Assembly (NCBI GenBank): GCA_963377175.1
Contig: CAUJNA010000476.1
Span: 157,950 to 221,949, forward strand
DNA from: Effrenium voratum
Lineage: Eukaryota; Sar; Dinophyceae; Suessiales; Symbiodiniaceae
DNA length: 64,000 nt
Direction of reading: 5' to 3'
The notes below the pieces were generated by a model that saw nothing but the letters and a program-made list of their open reading frames with translations, made no database searches and was not told the DNA's origin. This document shows positions 43,201-55,200 of this stretch, piece after piece (the stretch's first letter is position 1; every line of letters starts with the position of its first letter). The translations under genes were made by a program, and so were the position numbers.

Positions 43201-46200
43201 AGGGAACCTGCCCAGGTCTGGCTTTTGCTACAGGCTCAGATCGAGGCCACTATTGAGTCACAGCATTCGCTATGTGGGCTCTCCTCTGACATAGTCCGGG
43301 CATTCAACAACATCCGAAGAGTTCCCCTCTTCGAGCTAGCAGCCCATCTCGGCATCCCTTCCAGGCTTACCTCTCCTTGGAAGAAGTTCCTGTCAACTTT
43401 CAGGCGGCGCTTCTCTGTTCACGGCCAACTCAGCGATGCTTACACCTCCAACACGGGGTTTCCGGAAGGTTGTCCATTGAGTGTTGCCGCCATGGCAGTC
43501 CTCAACTGGAGCATGCACGCTTACCTTGCTCGCTTCAACCCGGAAGCTAGGCTCCGTAGCTTCGTTGACAACCTCACCATCACGGCCACCGCCGCCAGAC
43601 AAGTTGCCGGGGCCTTCTGCACGCTCCGGACATACTTGCACCTTTGGGGGCTACAGCTCGACGAGCAGAAGACTTACACCTGGGGAACCACCACTGCCAC
43701 TAGGCGTGCCTTCGATTTCCCGTCCTTCCGGACGCTCGTGAGTTGGGCGGCACAGTCTGCTACGGCCTGCAGAAACGCAACCGGCTCTTCTTACAACGTT
43801 GGGCTGGGCTGGAACCCTACTGGCGGGCCCCTTAGCCCGTAAACTCTATGCCTTGCCCGCTGTCTTCTGGGGCAAGGCCCTGCATGGCGCTGGCGGCACT
43901 GTCTTCAGTGACCGTCATCTTCAGAAGCTGCGCACTCAAGCAGCCAGGGCCCTCCACATCCAGCACGGTGGGTCTAACCCACTGCTTCGGCTCTCTTTGT
44001 CGCGCCCTGCCACTGCCGATCCGGGCTACTACCAGCTTCGGCGCTCAGTCTTCGACTTTCGCCGTATTGCTCTCAAGTCACCAGAGCTTCTGGATCACTG
44101 GAGCGCCTTTTGCAACACAAGACATCGCGCCACCACCACTGGGCCTTTTTCCAAGATGCAGCAGCTCTTTGAGCTCATCGGCTGGAGTGTGCTTCTCCCG
44201 CCTGTTGTTCAGGATAACGATGGGGTTGGGCACAACCTGCTCGGCCTTGATCCCACTGCTCTCGAGCATCTGCTTCATGACGCTTGGGCAGATTTTGTTG
44301 CCCGGCAGGTGCGACATCGCAAGGCCCTTCAACAGCTACAGGGACTTGACCTCGAAGCCATACAACACGGCTTCGACCGCCTCACGCCGCACCACCTTGC
44401 CATCACAATGAGCCTACACGACGGTTCATTCTTAGCCCCTTCGCAACAGGCTAAATTTGACAGCTGCCAGTCTGGGCTCTGCCCTAGCTGCGGCACTCCA
44501 GATGAACCCTCACACTGGCTGAGCTGCCCTCGCTTCGCAGACATTCGTGCCGGCATGCCTGAGCTCACCTCAGCAACCCACAGCGCCGCAGCGCCACAGC
44601 ATTTCACAGCATTTGTTGGTCGCCAGGTCCCGGCATGCAACATTGTTGAAGTCTTATTTTGCAACTCTTGAAGACTCTGTTGACGTCCTCTGCGAGCCGG
44701 GCACTGGACCTCAACATTTGTTTACGGATGGGAGCTGTATCCGCAATTCCAGACCTTCGCTTGCGGCTGCCAGCTGGGCAGTAGTCAATGCCAGCACCGC
44801 GAGACCGGTTGCTGGCGGGCCACCTCCTGGTTTAACACAAACTGCTGCACGTGCTGAACTGTATGCCATTGTTGCCGCGGTTCACTGGGCTTTTTTCCAT
44901 GATCAGCCCACTCACATTTGGAGCGATTCGCAGGAAACTGTCAGGTTCGTTACTGAGCTTTTGGAGCAGCCACAGATGCATCTGGACAGCTCCTTGGGGC
45001 TCTTTGGCCTGAAAGCTTTACTTGCCGAACTCTTGCTACAATGCAACACGGGATTGGTTCACATACATTGGATTCCTTCTCACTTGGATTTCAGTTTGTG
45101 CACCAGCGAGTTTGAGGAGTGGGCTTGCCTTTGGAATGATGCCGCTGACAGAGCAGCCGGCATATGCAATCGCAACAGGACCCCTGCCTTTTGGGAACTT
45201 TGGAACGGCGAATCCCAACGCTTCGACCTGGTTACCTACCAGCTTCGGGTACATCGCAATTTCTTTTGTGCAGTTTCTGAAAGGCTTCAAGCTGGACAGG
45301 AAACACCTGAACCTGCTGCCCCTCCTTCTGCGGATACCGATTGGGGCCTGGTTGTCGGTTATACAAGTTTGGTTGAGGCCGCTCCGATCAATTGGGGACC
45401 GCTTCACGAACTTTGCACTCCGGCTTACCCCATTGCACTGGTCAGGTTTGTTGCCGAACAGATTGACGCTCTTGACGATGCTGAGCTGAGCTTTATGCCT
45501 ATCAGCTACATTGAGCTTACCCTTCTTTTGGCCTGCACCTCGCGATTGCGCCTACCCAAGCAGAACAGTGATGACATTTTTGACCCTGCATGTTTCTTTG
45601 CCCGGCCGTCCATTGCCACTTGTGTCGGACATGTCAAGTCCGCCATCCGGCACTTTTGTACAGCCTTTGGCCTTGGCCATTACCATGCCGGGCAGCTGTG
45701 TCGTGCCCACAGCCACATTTATATCCCGACTGACGGTATCATCCTCAGGATTTCGGGTGAACTTAGGGATGCCGCGATCTCGCGTGTTCTCCGCGCCACC
45801 AATGGCCGGGGGATTCGTCGGGTTCACGATTTGGCTCGCCCCATTTAGGCCACTGTGCCTACACGACGTTGGCGCTGCACCGCATAGCTGTGCGCGTCGG
45901 AGCTCGCGCAAGTCCGAGATAAAAACCTCACTTCGCTTGATCGCCGGTTGCATCCAAAGCTGCCGACCGAAATCCGAAGCCACCCGAGGATCACAGTCTT
46001 CACCCTGCAGAGCGAGGCCAACGGCCTGAAGCGCGTGTGGTACCTCCTCAGCCCCTCGACGTGTTCGGCGCGGAGAAATTTTCACGGCTTCGCTTTGGTT
46101 TCGGTTCGCTGGTCAACTCGTTTTTCCAGCTTTTGGTTTGGAGCTGGAAGACCCGCTGAAAGGTCAACTCGTTTTTGATGCTTTTGGTTTGCAAGTCAAA

Positions 46201-49200
46201 CAATAAAATAAAGCGTGGCCCCTGTTTTCCCATCGCTAGAGCAGGTCTGAGAAAATGAGCGCAATCCGCACAAGCTGGTCTGGGAGGGAGGGGGGGGACG
46301 AACCATGGGTATCAGCTACTTGCGAAGTGTCCTTGCTAGTAACCAGAGGAATTTGTTTTGTGACCGTGACTAGTTTGCCTCTCGCAGCATTTTCCACATC
46401 ACGACCCTGAGGTGTTTTTTTTGCATGTGACCCTAGCTTGTAATGACCTGATTAACCTTGGTGGCTCCCAGTTGCCCCTTTAGCCTTTTCCCTTTTTAGG
46501 GTTTAGTGCTAGTTTCCATGTAACCCACTAAAAGTTAGTCAGTGGTTTTTGTGGGTTTTCCATGGACCCTTGTCCATCAATTGGTCCCCCAGCCAGCACC
46601 CTGTTTTTTGGTTGGGAGATTCGGTTCCCCTACTCAAATAGACGTCCAGAAAAAAATGGGTACCCAAAAATTCTAACCTCTCTACTGGAGGACCCAGGCC
46701 ATGGGTTTCAGATAGCTCATCATTGACATAGTTCGGCCAGTTTGATCAGTCCGCGGCTTGGTATGGCTTGGCAGCCTGGCATGGTTTACCGCTTGACTCG
46801 CTACAGTTCTCTTGAGTCTACCATAGTTCACCGCCGTTTACCATGCTTTCATGTCACCACTCAGAGCCCAACGTGTGTTTTTCTCCTTGCACCCCTTTTG
46901 GCTGTTCTCCATCGGGGGCTCAAGCAGATTTCAAAGTGAGCCACCAAAAAAAAGGCGATCGTTTCAGTGGGGGTTCCACCATTTTGTTTGATCAACCTTT
47001 GATTTGGGAAAATCCTCTGACCCTTGTCGATGTACAGCCAAGACCTTTCTTGAGGTTTTTACATGTATATGTATATGTATGTGTGTATATTATATATATA
47101 TATGTATGTATTTAACAAAAGGGGGGAAACACGGAATACCAGACAGAGCGCCAAAAAACAAGCAGTACCTTGTTTGTTTTCCCTTTACCCCGCTCGATGC
47201 AGGTGCTCCAGCAGCAACCCTGCAATCCTAGCCTCAGGTTCGCAAGCGCTCTTTGTTTCCCCCCGTTTTTTTGGGGGAGAGAAAACGCCTCTTTGACTGC
47301 TACGGACACCTCTTGGTGGCCACCGGCCACCGATTTTTTTCCCTTGGGGAGGGGGAAGCCACCCATGGCTGAGATGAAAATTGGGGTTCTGTCACATGAG
47401 AAGCCGGCAACTCGGCAAATCGGCGTCAGAACACGAGCTCTTCACGGAGAAGGTGAAGAGCGCGCCCTATCCGCCCTCCATGACGAAAGTGAGGACTGCT
47501 CAATGCGCGCCGGGTGTTTTCTTCACACGCTGGTTTTCTTCCGGGCTTTTGTTTGGGATTTGCTTGCACAAAGGGACTGCAACCCATCTAATGTTGGGTT
47601 CTGGACCCTGGTTTTTCCAAGCCGGTTTTCGTTACCTTTGGAGAGACTCCTCCCTTCTCACTGGCGCAGGACGTTGCGGTACTTCTCCCTGTGGAACCAG
47701 GCCGCCGAGCGTTCGATCGTTTAAAATTGATGGCTCTTGGTGGTTCCCAGCCATCCCCGGTTTTTAGTTGCTTAGTCGGTTTTCGTGGTTGGGTTTCCGA
47801 ATTTAAACCACGAGTTAGTCAGTTTTAGCCATCGGGGATCAGAAAAGGGACTGTTGAGGACATAGATGGTTCGCTAAATGGTTGGCGAATCTAGTTTGAA
47901 GGCCTCGAGTAAAGTGGGTGTATGTGTGTGTGTGGAGCTTCCGGAGAAGGAGTGTTAGGACACCTGATCTTGTTCTGGATCCCTTTGTTTTTTTGGGGTT
48001 CCCGTGCATTTGCAGTGCGAAGAGCGGCCTGTGGGCAAGGGAGCGCAGCAACCGCTCTTTCAGGAGCCCCATTGAAGTTTTGGTGTTTTGTGTGTTTTTT
48101 TTCCCCACCATTTTGTGTCAAGGTGAGTTTCCTTGGTAGGGGTGATGTGTTTGTAAGCTGGACATAGGGGGAGCCCGGTTTGTTTGCTGTTCGGGAGAGA
48201 CGACCTTGGGCCGCCCATCCCTTCGATCCGAAAAACATCTTCAGCCAAAGTTCTCCATGACCCAGAAAGAGACTGGGGCCATAGGGCCATAACCTCTGAT
48301 TTTTGGGTACCATTCTTGGATCTGAAGGAGACTCCAGGATCGGTTTGCTTCACAAGACCAAGGAACGGGACTTCAGCCCCCAACTCCGGCCCCCAACTCC
48401 GGCCGATTTCTGGGCCCTATCGACCGCTAGGGAACTTCAGGCGGGTGCCTGAGGCTCTTGAAGGAGATATGGTTGGCTTGATCGCAAGGTCAAGAGAAAA
48501 CATGTTGGGTGACCAAAGAAACCGACCAGAAAAGTTACCCAACAGGTCGAAACAAAACCAAGCGAAGAAACAGATATGACTTTCGCCACATGGGAGAAGT
48601 TAGCCATGATCATTTTGGGGCCAGGAATCTTTGATCAGCACCCAGCTGGCCCCGCTGAGTGCATGTGCTTGTTGAACGTCCCAGACGACAAGAAACTGAG
48701 CAACGGGCCAACTGATTTGGGTGACTTTCTGAGTCAAGAATCCCGCCCGAAAACCAATGACACGTTTCGAGGGGGAGAGTTTGTTGCTAGTTGTGCGACA
48801 ACTGCAGCCAAGGTGGTCAGGGACCCAACCCATCCTCTTATTTTGCCCGCACCCGTTCTTTGCCGTTAACTGTCTTCCGCCCCCCCCGATTGCCAGTGCG
48901 TTGGAGCGGCAGTTCCCAAAAGGAGCTTCGAACCACTCGCCTTGCTAGTGTCAAACTCGGGGCACCCCCCAAGACCGATGAATTTCCCTGGGGGTTCCTC
49001 ACTGAGCGAACCCGTTTCCGCCCCCAGCGAGCGAGCCGGGGATCTTTTGGATGGATCAGGCCACCGCGATGCTGATCAAGAAGCTTCCTGGATCGGGTGT
49101 GGGGTGAGAGCCCGTGAGTGCTTTTTGGAAGGAAGCCAACGTGGAACCCAACGCGTTTTGGGGTCCATAGACTTTGGGGTCCATAGACGAAGCCGCTTTT

Positions 49201-52200
49201 GTTCCCCTTTTCGCTTTTGGCAAAAAGCTGCTGCGCAGCGAGTTGGCAAGGAGAGAAGCAGCTCGCAGGAAGCAAACGCTGATAGAACCCCTCCACGGGT
49301 TCTCCATCGACTTGTTATTATCCCTGCGTCGTCGACATCTTCCATGAGCCATTTGGGTGTGGGTCAAAATATTTCACCGCCAGGGGGTAAGCAGGGGGTT
49401 CGTCCTTTCCATTTACCGATCGGGCAACCCATTTTAGGGGTTTCCAAACATTTTGGAGCACCACCGCCATTTGTGCCACGGTCAAAAGACCGGGTTCCTT
49501 TACTTGGGGTTAACAGGGATGGTCCACTTGGTAGTCAGGATCCTTAGCCATGATAGTGGTTCCATTTTTGAGAGAACCATGACCCAATCGGCCGGAGTTT
49601 TGACCGTGGCTCATTTGTTGACAAAGGTCATACACTCGTTGCCTGTGGACATCCTCGTTTGGTTCCGGTCAGGTGGACCTCCAAAGGGTGGAACCCACCA
49701 GTCAACTGCAACTCTTTGAAGGGGACCCCCGGTGGTCCAGCGAGGTGCCCGTTTACCGAAACCTTTTTTGGTTGGGAGATTCGGCTCCCCTACTAAAATA
49801 GACCTTCCGAAGAAAGTTGGTACCCTTATTCTATCCTCTCTACTGGAGGACCTAGAAGAAATCCAGTCACGGAAGCCGGGGGACCCAGTTGGCTGAAAAA
49901 GAACCACCCCTTTTTGTGGGGTGAGCCCGACATGTCTGAAGAAGGGCCACCTCAAAAACAACCCTCACACTGGGTGTGGCTGTTTTTTGGTGGTACCACT
50001 TTTGGGATGGTTTAAAGGGCAACCAACAGGAAGCCATCCATTTTGGGGGTTGCAATTATTATTCTGAAACAAACCTGTTGAATGGCTTTCCTTTCGGAGT
50101 GATGCGTGTGACATAAAATGCTTTTGCGATCCCTGGTCCGCGATTCCGCGTCCGCACGCGTCCGCGATTCCGCGCGCGTGTCGCGCGTCTTTTGCTTCGA
50201 GGCTGAAGCCAGACATCTACCACTGCATGGACTACCACGCGGCGCTGGCGCCCTTGTACCTCGAGGCCCCGATAGCGAATCGGTGCGAGAGATGCGATCG
50301 GGAATGAGAGTTATGGGCTGACCCCGAAAGAAAGACCATCCAGGTGGTTTCCAACACCTGGGTTCGTTCCCAACACCCTAGGTCATTTCCGAAAGAAGAC
50401 TGAACTACAGTACCACATCTGTTTGCTTTAGGGCCGCTCTACGGGCAACGAACAGACTTGACACTTGGATGTTCTTTCTGCAGGAAAGTTGGCAATTTCG
50501 CCCTGCTATATGGGACAACGGGGTTAGTGGACATTTACGCATGGTAATAACCTACTTACTTAACGTGGGTTGACTATCCAAGTGGTGTTTGTTAGAAGAT
50601 CCCCACACCCTTTAGAACGGATTTCGGGGAATTGGGAGAGCGAGGATTTCGGTCTTTCCATTGCATTGAGACATTTGTTTTCTTTCCTCTTGTGGGAAAG
50701 ACAGGAACAACTCGTGCTATGGATGTTCAGTTTTGGTCTCCAGCGATCCGGTTCCAGACAGGTTTGTAGGTTTTTACGTTTGGTTGGGTGTCCGACTTAA
50801 ACCCACAAGTCCGTCATTTTATGCGCCGAGCGCACTCGTTTCGGGTGGTTTCGCCGATAGGCGCATGAGCAGATTCCCATCATCTTGGTGCTGCACAACG
50901 CCGACTACATGGGAGCAGCTCGGTGTGTTGGCTTCACGGACCAAGCCGAAAGAAAGTAAATGGAGCGATTTAGGTCGAAAAGGGTTGGGTTGTTTTCCAT
51001 TTCCAGGGTCAGCAATAGGTCACCTGAGACGGGGGTCTATAAATTCCGTCGTTTCCGCTTTGAGAGTCGTAGCAATTTGCCCAGATAGTTGGCGACAAGG
51101 GTTGAGCGGGAAAACAGCGTGAATCAGACCCAACGAGCGAATCGTTAGATTGGGCGATGTTGTCCAGTTCCATTTGATATCCTACCTTTTTTTTTGGGAC
51201 CCCGCTCCGGTGAGATGGGTCTGTCTAGACCGGATTCCGGTGTGGTTTCTCCCCACTGGTCTTCAGAAACGACAAGCACCCGGCACGATCTCTCGGTGGT
51301 TGGTCTAAGGTCCCATTCATGCCGCTTTTTGCCAGGTGATGTTAACTTGAGATGAATCCGGAGGGCCCTAGTCAGAGGAACCCCAAAACTAGATCATGTC
51401 TAAATGGAAATGTAGTTCTCTGATAAGTACGGCGTGGATTAATCTGAAGTTAACGTTGCCCTGGCTACTACTGTAATGTGGTATGATGCCCTGTTCGTTC
51501 TCTGCAACTAGGATCTGAGAATCAGTGGTAACTCCCCTCAGGTCTAATTACATGACAACCGTCCTGGTATTCGCAGGGGTCATTGTTTTGACGGTTTCTG
51601 GGGTTATCAAAGTCAGAAATGGGATTGTGTCCCTGTAACCCACCACTGAGGGGGTGACTTTGACCATGGTAAAATGAGGCCAGATTCGGGCGAAGTGGAT
51701 TGGGAGGTTCCTCGTCGGGTCATTTGCCAACTGAGACGATTATTTCTTGGGATCCCATACTTTGGGTTGAATCCAGAAATTATCTTGATGGATGATTTCC
51801 GTTCGAACCACGAATTGAAACCATGGTTGAAACCATTGCTTGTTGGAATGTACAGGGGAATCGAATCATTCAAGGGTTCTTAGGTGGTGCAGAATTTCGT
51901 CCATCCACAGTAGTTTCCCTACTGCCCCATATTCAAAGTAGATGGTGTAATCTGTTGGGTCAGCGGTAGCATCTTCCATCGTTGCCCTTACACACACGAT
52001 GACGGCAGACAAGGTGAAGACCAAGAGCTCGAATGGCTGTCAAGGGCAATGCGGATTTCCATTCGATGGTGACCGTCAGTGGGGGGGGGGACAATGTAGT
52101 TTGTGTGATCCAGTGTTTTTGAGTTTTAGTCCGCATACTTGCTCTGGGTAGACAAAATGGCAGTTTTCGTAAGTATTCATCCATCCCACATGGTTCAGGA

Positions 52201-55200
52201 TTTTGTCCATCTACAGTACCATGAATTCTTCAAAGACAACACCAACAGTGATCACTTTCGAATGAACAAACTGCTTTGGCAGCAAGTGTCATCTCAGGTC
52301 ATTGACACGGACTTCATCAGCGATCGCTTCTGGCTGCCCGGCGCTTTTAGGTGTGTCTTAAGAATAGCCAACATCGAACGCTGACCAACTGAACGGTGGG
52401 GCATGTTCCCAATCCTGAATCCTTGTGTAGGGACAATGAGGCTTAGAATGCAACTTCTCTGACACCAACGGACTGCTCTAAAGTCACAGTAATTATAGAG
52501 ATGGCCCATTTTGGTATCGCAGAAGGGTACATTCTCCGCGACCGCGCTTTATCCTTGCACGCTTTTGGGGTAGACTCGTTCCAACTAATTTGATACATGC
52601 TGGTTTTGACTGAGTCGAACTACTGAAGGTAGACCGGACTGCCACACCCCCAAACTCAAACAACAGGGAACCCAAGTTTCAACAGGGGGTTGTAACCCGA
52701 GAGGTGGCACTTTGATCGCTTGGTTTGGTTAATTTTCTGGGTTCCACGGGTGCTAGGTTTATATTGCCCATTTACCTGGCAACTCCATCATAGCAAAAGG
52801 ACACCTATGAACCGGTTGGTCTTCTTGGGTTTTCCTTACCCGATTTGGTCGATTGGGATCAGAAGGTTTTGGACCGTATCATCAGATACCACCAGAAGCA
52901 TGTCAAGGCTGTGGTTAACCCTTGCATGAGTCGTGTAGATGCATACATATATATCTACATATATATGTATACATACGCATAAAGCAAAAAAACAACAACC
53001 TCACATCTGAAAGTCGCTCGAGACTCTCCCCATGCTGACGGGGTCTGTTGAATGGGGGTTGCAGACTATGCAGGCCTTCGATTTTTCGCCGATCGCCCCC
53101 CCGTTGGAACGAGCCTGGCTCGTTACGTTGCAACATGGGTCTGTCTCAAGATAGCTCCCTCTTTTTGCGGGTAAAGCGAACCCACTATATCAGGCCTTCG
53201 GAAAAGGGAACCAATCCGGTGACCTCCATGATTATGCAAACGTGGAGGGTATTTGATACTCAACTGACTGGACCAAAGTTCAACTCTGATGTCTCTTGCT
53301 TCGGCAGGTCATCCAAAGAGGAAGTTTCAGACGTCATATTCCGGAGGTTGACTTAAAGGAAATCAAGCACGGATTTCAACTGTAGGGATTTCCTACGTAG
53401 CTTTCTCAGAGATCCCGCATGGAACCGGCGAACTCAGGAAGACAGTTACTCAGCTGCGGCGGTTGAGCCTCATCTTGAACTTGCAGGCGAGCTGGGCTGG
53501 GCTGGGCTTGGGCTGGCTGGCTGGGTGGATGGTTGGTTGTTTGGCCGGCTTGGCAGCGTCCCCAGCATCATGTGGAGTTTGGCACGTTTCAGAAGTGAAC
53601 TTGCTGCTTGCGCGGGCTTGCTGTGACAAACTGGCTTAAATGATGCTGGGGATGCTGGGGATGCTGCCTTTGCTGGTCTAAAGGGAAGCCAAAAGGACCA
53701 CCGAAGCCCTGTTTTCTGGTTTTCTTGTGTTTTTTTTTTTTGTTTCTGGGTGGTTCAAAACGTCCCCCCTTCTGGGTGGTCTAAAACTGCCCTTCGAAAC
53801 TTTGAGAGGACGCGACCCTCGAAGCGTCTTGCACCGTCCAAAGCGCGTCTGATGCTCGACCCTCGGGGGGGAGTTCCCTCGGCTTCTTCTGTGTCAGTTG
53901 TTCGGAAGCTCGGGCGCCACCCGCCCTGACTTGCAAGGCCATTGAGTCTGACTGTTCCTCCAATTCTAGCGGGTGGAAGGGGTGAAGCTTGTTTCCTTTG
54001 GTTGGAAGCTTGTTTCCTTTGGTTGGTGTGTTGCGTTTCGGTTGGCTTTGATAGATATGGAACCCTCATTGGTGTTTTGTCCATCTTCCTCTGAAGATGG
54101 GCTCCCCCAACTCCGCCAACCCACCAACAAGGGTTCCAATTCTTCTCATTTTCACTTGTGGGTTACTGGTTGCAATTCGTGTTGCCACTACTGCTGCTAT
54201 TGCTTCTGCTATTGCTTCTGCTGGTCCCCCCCCCCCCCCCCGCGCCTGGTTACGCCAGGTGTCGACCATCCGAAAGTATTGCATGTTCGAGGGCCGGTTC
54301 AACATGCTCAAGGCCGGTGTCACCTACATCAAGCAGACCCAGGCGCGGGCACTGGCCCAACCCAAACTCCACAGTGGGGCTGGGCTTTGGCTCAACAGAA
54401 GAACCGAATAGGACCAAGAAAGCGCCAGAAGATGCGAGTTCTTCTTGCCCCCGGATTCATGACCCGGCGGATTGATAGCGGGGTGTCCCGCGATCTGCGC
54501 ACAACGTAGAATCCAAAGCTTTTCGGTACTGTCATGGATCAGGGAACCCGTTGACCGAGTTCCAATAAACGGGTTCTACGCCAAGGGACAATCATGCATG
54601 TAGCATCCTAGAACTTCATACACCCCATTTAGGGTAACCAAAATAGAAAGCATGGACCATTTTGCATCATCACGCAACTACCCTGGAAGCGCAAGTCTCG
54701 TCTTGGGTAACAAACTTGTTTGGGCAGGTTGAGGGTTCCATGTGGCTCTTGCAGCTGGAACAAGCACATTTGGTGCAGGCAGTAGCGCTACACCGCGAGA
54801 GGAAATGGTGCGCTTCTTTGCCAGAGCAAGCCATTTCGGGCCGATGCCTATTTTTGAGCCACACCCACGTGGGTATGGGTCAAAAATGAACCACCAGGAA
54901 TTGGACCGCAGGTTTTACTCCATGTTTCCATTTACCAGGGTGCCATGTTGGGTACATATTTTTGAGCCACACCCATGTGGAGAACAAGATGCGAATGACA
55001 CATGTGGGTGCATTTGTTTGACGAGTCGGTACCCACTTTTTGGGTGGGTTTAAGGGGACACCAAACAGAAAACCACCAATTTAGTGGGTTCCTCTAGAAA
55101 AGACACCCACTTGCACACAAGCAAACTATGAGCCGGATGACAGGTGATGCCATTGAGGCAGAGACGTGAGCATTGCAACTCGAATTGTGGCAACGTCAGG

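Larger units (their letters stand above)
37853..45919 (+). mobile_element. Full-length non-LTR retrotransposon carrying a DNA methyltransferase
   Basis: An 8,067-bp element bounded by perfect 14-bp direct repeats, with no long terminal repeats. Encoded order: C5-cytosine methyltransferase, CE-clan peptidase-like region, coiled coil, APE endonuclease, reverse transcriptase, CCHC finger, RNase H, C-terminal extension. APE plus RT plus RNase H is the layout of LINE-type elements that insert by target-primed reverse transcription. The 5' leader before the first ATG (37917) is 64 bp. The 3' untranslated end is 71 bp, GC-rich and without a poly-A tail or obvious simple repeat, apart from the TAAAAA that begins the target duplication. 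At least ten small frameshifts interrupt the coding sequence, so this copy is probably not autonomous, yet the perfect duplication suggests a fairly recent insertion. Retrotransposons carrying cytosine methyltransferases have been reported from dinoflagellates; from memory I cannot say whether this exact layout has been described. Confidence 0.93.
37434..45988 (+). other. Retrotransposon-bearing intron, GC-AG, 8,555 bp
   Basis: The donor is GC at 37434 and the acceptor AG at 45987-45988. Removing the element and one target-site copy leaves about 474 bp. The element lies in sense orientation to the gene, and only 55 bp separate the second target-site copy from the splice acceptor. Confidence 0.85.

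Noticed and set aside
37839..45933. LTR retrotransposon
   Set aside because: No long terminal repeats, no integrase or aspartic protease; the direct repeats are only 14 bp and the endonuclease is APE-type.
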